Assembly: GCF_024460475.1 (NCBI RefSeq)
Contig: NZ_JANFYN010000070.1
Location: 1 to 7,217 of the forward strand
Direction: 5' to 3'
Length of the DNA stretch: 7,217 nt
From: Holdemanella sp. MSK.7.32
GTDB taxonomy: Bacteria > Bacillota_I > Bacilli_A > Erysipelotrichales > Erysipelotrichaceae
Part shown: in pieces, positions 6,354 to 7,217 of the stretch
Position numbering within the stretch: position 1 is the first letter of the stretch
How the letters are laid out: each line of letters starts with the position of its first letter
Made by a program: the position numbers and the translations under genes
Notes under the pieces: generated by a model
Database searches by the model: none
What the model was told of the DNA's origin: nothing
What the model saw: only the letters and a program-made list of their open reading frames with translations

Positions 6354-7078
6354 TATAAAGCCACCTTTCTCATTTCAAATACAGGACCATCCTTACATAC
6401 ACGTAATGAATGTCCTTCTACATCTTTCACAACACATCCCATACAAGCACCAAGACCACATGCCATACGAGCTTCTAATGAAATATAGCCTTCACTATAT
6501 TGTTCATTGATTGCCTTCAACATAGGTAAAGGTCCACAACTTAATACAAATTTACATGTTACATTGTTTTCTTTAATCGCATCTAATGCTGTACCCTTTG
6601 TACCTAATGAACCATCCATTGTTGCGACATATACATCGCATCCTAAAGTCTTGAATTCATCCACATAGAATACGCTACCTGCATCATTTGCACCTAGAAC
6701 AACGGTTACACGTGCATTTTTACTTAAATATTGTTTGGCTGTTTCATATAGTGGTGGTACACCAACACCTCCACCAATCAATAATACTTCTTCTTTGTCT
6801 TCAATCGGAAAACCATTTCCAAGTGGACCAAAGATATCTAATTGTCCTTCAAGTTCAGTCATTTTTAAAGTACCTTCACCAAGCACTTTGTAGATAATGA
6901 CTAAAACATCTTCCTTAATTTCACTAATCGAGATAGGTCTTCGCAAATAGAAACCTGGAACTGTGATTTCAATGAATTGACCAGGCTTAGCTGTTTTAGC
7001 TAAGTCTGTTTTCAATTCCATTTTCCAAATATCTTTTGCGATTTTGACATTCGATAGAATTTTCGCAAATTCCTGCAT
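6353..7078 (-). CDS. pyrK: Dihydroorotate dehydrogenase (NAD+), electron-transfer subunit
   Basis: PyrK carries FAD and a [2Fe-2S] cluster and links the PyrD FMN to NAD+. With the start chosen here it has 241 residues. The ferredoxin-reductase fold shows the FAD motif LRRPISI (45-51) and a nucleotide-binding GGGVGVPP (102-109). The C-terminal cluster ligands are Cys207, Cys212, Cys215 and Cys228 (CGLGACMGC and RVC), all four present. An upstream in-frame ATG at 7096 would add six residues. I prefer the ATG at 7078 because a GGGG-A site sits six bases before it, because MQEFAKIL aligns with the start of other PyrK proteins, and because the longer form would overlap the carB stop without a ribosome binding site. 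The chosen start is one base past the stop of the upstream carB copy. It ends in a TAATG overlap with pyrD. Confidence 0.95.
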   Translation of the reverse strand: MQEFAKILSNVKIAKDIWKMELKTDLAKTAKPGQFIEITVPGFYLRRPISISEIKEDVLVIIYKVLGEGTLKMTELEGQLDIFGPLGNGFPIEDKEEVLLIGGGVGVPPLYETAKQYLSKNARVTVVLGANDAGSVFYVDEFKTLGCDVYVATMDGSLGTKGTALDAIKENNVTCKFVLSCGPLPMLKAINEQYSEGYISLEARMACGLGACMGCVVKDVEGHSLRVCKDGPVFEMRKVAL

Positions 7079-7079
7079 A

Positions 7080-7217
7080 CTATTTCCCCATTTCATTCAT
7101 AGAAACCATTGAGAAACTCAATGACTCTAAAACTTTCACTAATGCATTCGCTGTATCTAAACTTGTCATACAAGAAATGTTATTTTCTGCAGACACACGA
7201 CGAATCAAGAATCCATC
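7080..7217 (-). CDS. carB: 3' end of a second carbamoyl-phosphate synthase large subunit gene (partial)
   Basis: The frame is open from the window edge to a TAG at 7082-7080. It encodes 45 residues, DGFLIRRVSAENN through SMNEMGK, the end of the MGS-like allosteric domain of CarB. It matches the last 45 residues of the complete CarB in this window except for three substitutions (His to Asn, Ile to Val twice). At DNA level there are 12 differences in the last 73 bases, mostly synonymous, and none in the 65 bases at the window edge. It is therefore a distinct, apparently functional paralogue and not a copy of the same locus. It has no terminator. Its last codons contain the GGGGA that serves pyrK, so it belongs to the operon carB-pyrK-pyrD-pyrF, the usual order in Firmicute pyr operons (often called pyrAB there). 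A matching carA is expected further right but is not visible. Confidence 0.93.
   Translation of the reverse strand, partial: DGFLIRRVSAENNISCMTSLDTANALVKVLESLSFSMVSMNEMGK
7153..7217 (-). repeat. Identical tract shared with the complete carB (copy 2)
   Basis: These 65 bases are identical to 276-340 and run to the window edge, so their full length is unknown. The abrupt change from 12 mismatches in 73 bases to none in 65 suggests a gene-conversion boundary near 7152. Confidence 0.95.

Noticed and set aside
7079..7096. Longer pyrK start giving MKWGNS at the N-terminus
   Set aside because: It lies inside the carB coding end without a Shine-Dalgarno sequence. The extra residues are the out-of-frame reading of the carB tail, and the ATG at 7078 has a well-spaced GGGGA.
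7080..7217. Right edge as an assembly duplicate of the same carB gene
   Set aside because: Twelve differences in 73 bases, mostly synonymous, and a different downstream neighbour (pyrK instead of a terminator) show a genuine second gene. A misassembly inside the identical tract beyond the edge cannot be excluded.

Overview
All recognisable genes in this window lie on the minus strand and most belong to de novo pyrimidine (and carbamoyl phosphate) synthesis. The A+T-rich sequence, AGGAGG-type ribosome binding sites, short intrinsic terminators, a CIRCE heat-shock operator and a PyrK/PyrD type 1B (NAD-linked) dihydroorotate dehydrogenase all point to a low-G+C Gram-positive bacterium (Bacillota). 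An Erysipelotrichia-like gut Firmicute is my guess, but the sequence alone does not settle the family.

In the direction of transcription (right to left): the window opens inside the 3' end of a carB-like gene (7217-7080), followed after 1 nt by pyrK (7078-6353), then pyrD and pyrF, joined by TAATG stop/start overlaps. This run ends in an intrinsic terminator just behind pyrF (4746-4711). A 265-nt intergenic region follows (4746-4482). It holds a candidate promoter, a 31-codon leader ORF with a perfect AGGAGG site, and a strong intrinsic terminator whose left arm begins inside the leader stop codon. Behind it lies a second transcription unit, carA-carB (4481-203), closed by a terminator whose hairpin is nearly the same as the one after pyrF. 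Finally, a consensus promoter embedded in a CIRCE element (165-123) drives a gene of which only the first 12 codons are visible (38-1), perhaps an Hsp20-type small heat-shock protein.

How the genes work together: CarA and CarB make carbamoyl phosphate from glutamine, bicarbonate and ATP. PyrD and PyrK oxidise dihydroorotate to orotate using NAD+. PyrF decarboxylates OMP to UMP. pyrB, pyrC and pyrE are not in the window. The locus carries two carB genes: a complete one behind its own attenuator and a second one translationally linked to pyrK-pyrD-pyrF. The two copies differ at 12 of the last 73 nt but are identical for the next 65 nt up to the window edge, which suggests paralogues with a homogenised (gene-converted) tract.

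The most interesting element is the carA leader. Its geometry resembles the UTP-sensing, ribosome-coupled attenuator of enterobacterial pyrBI rather than the PyrR-RNA attenuators usual in Firmicute pyr operons.
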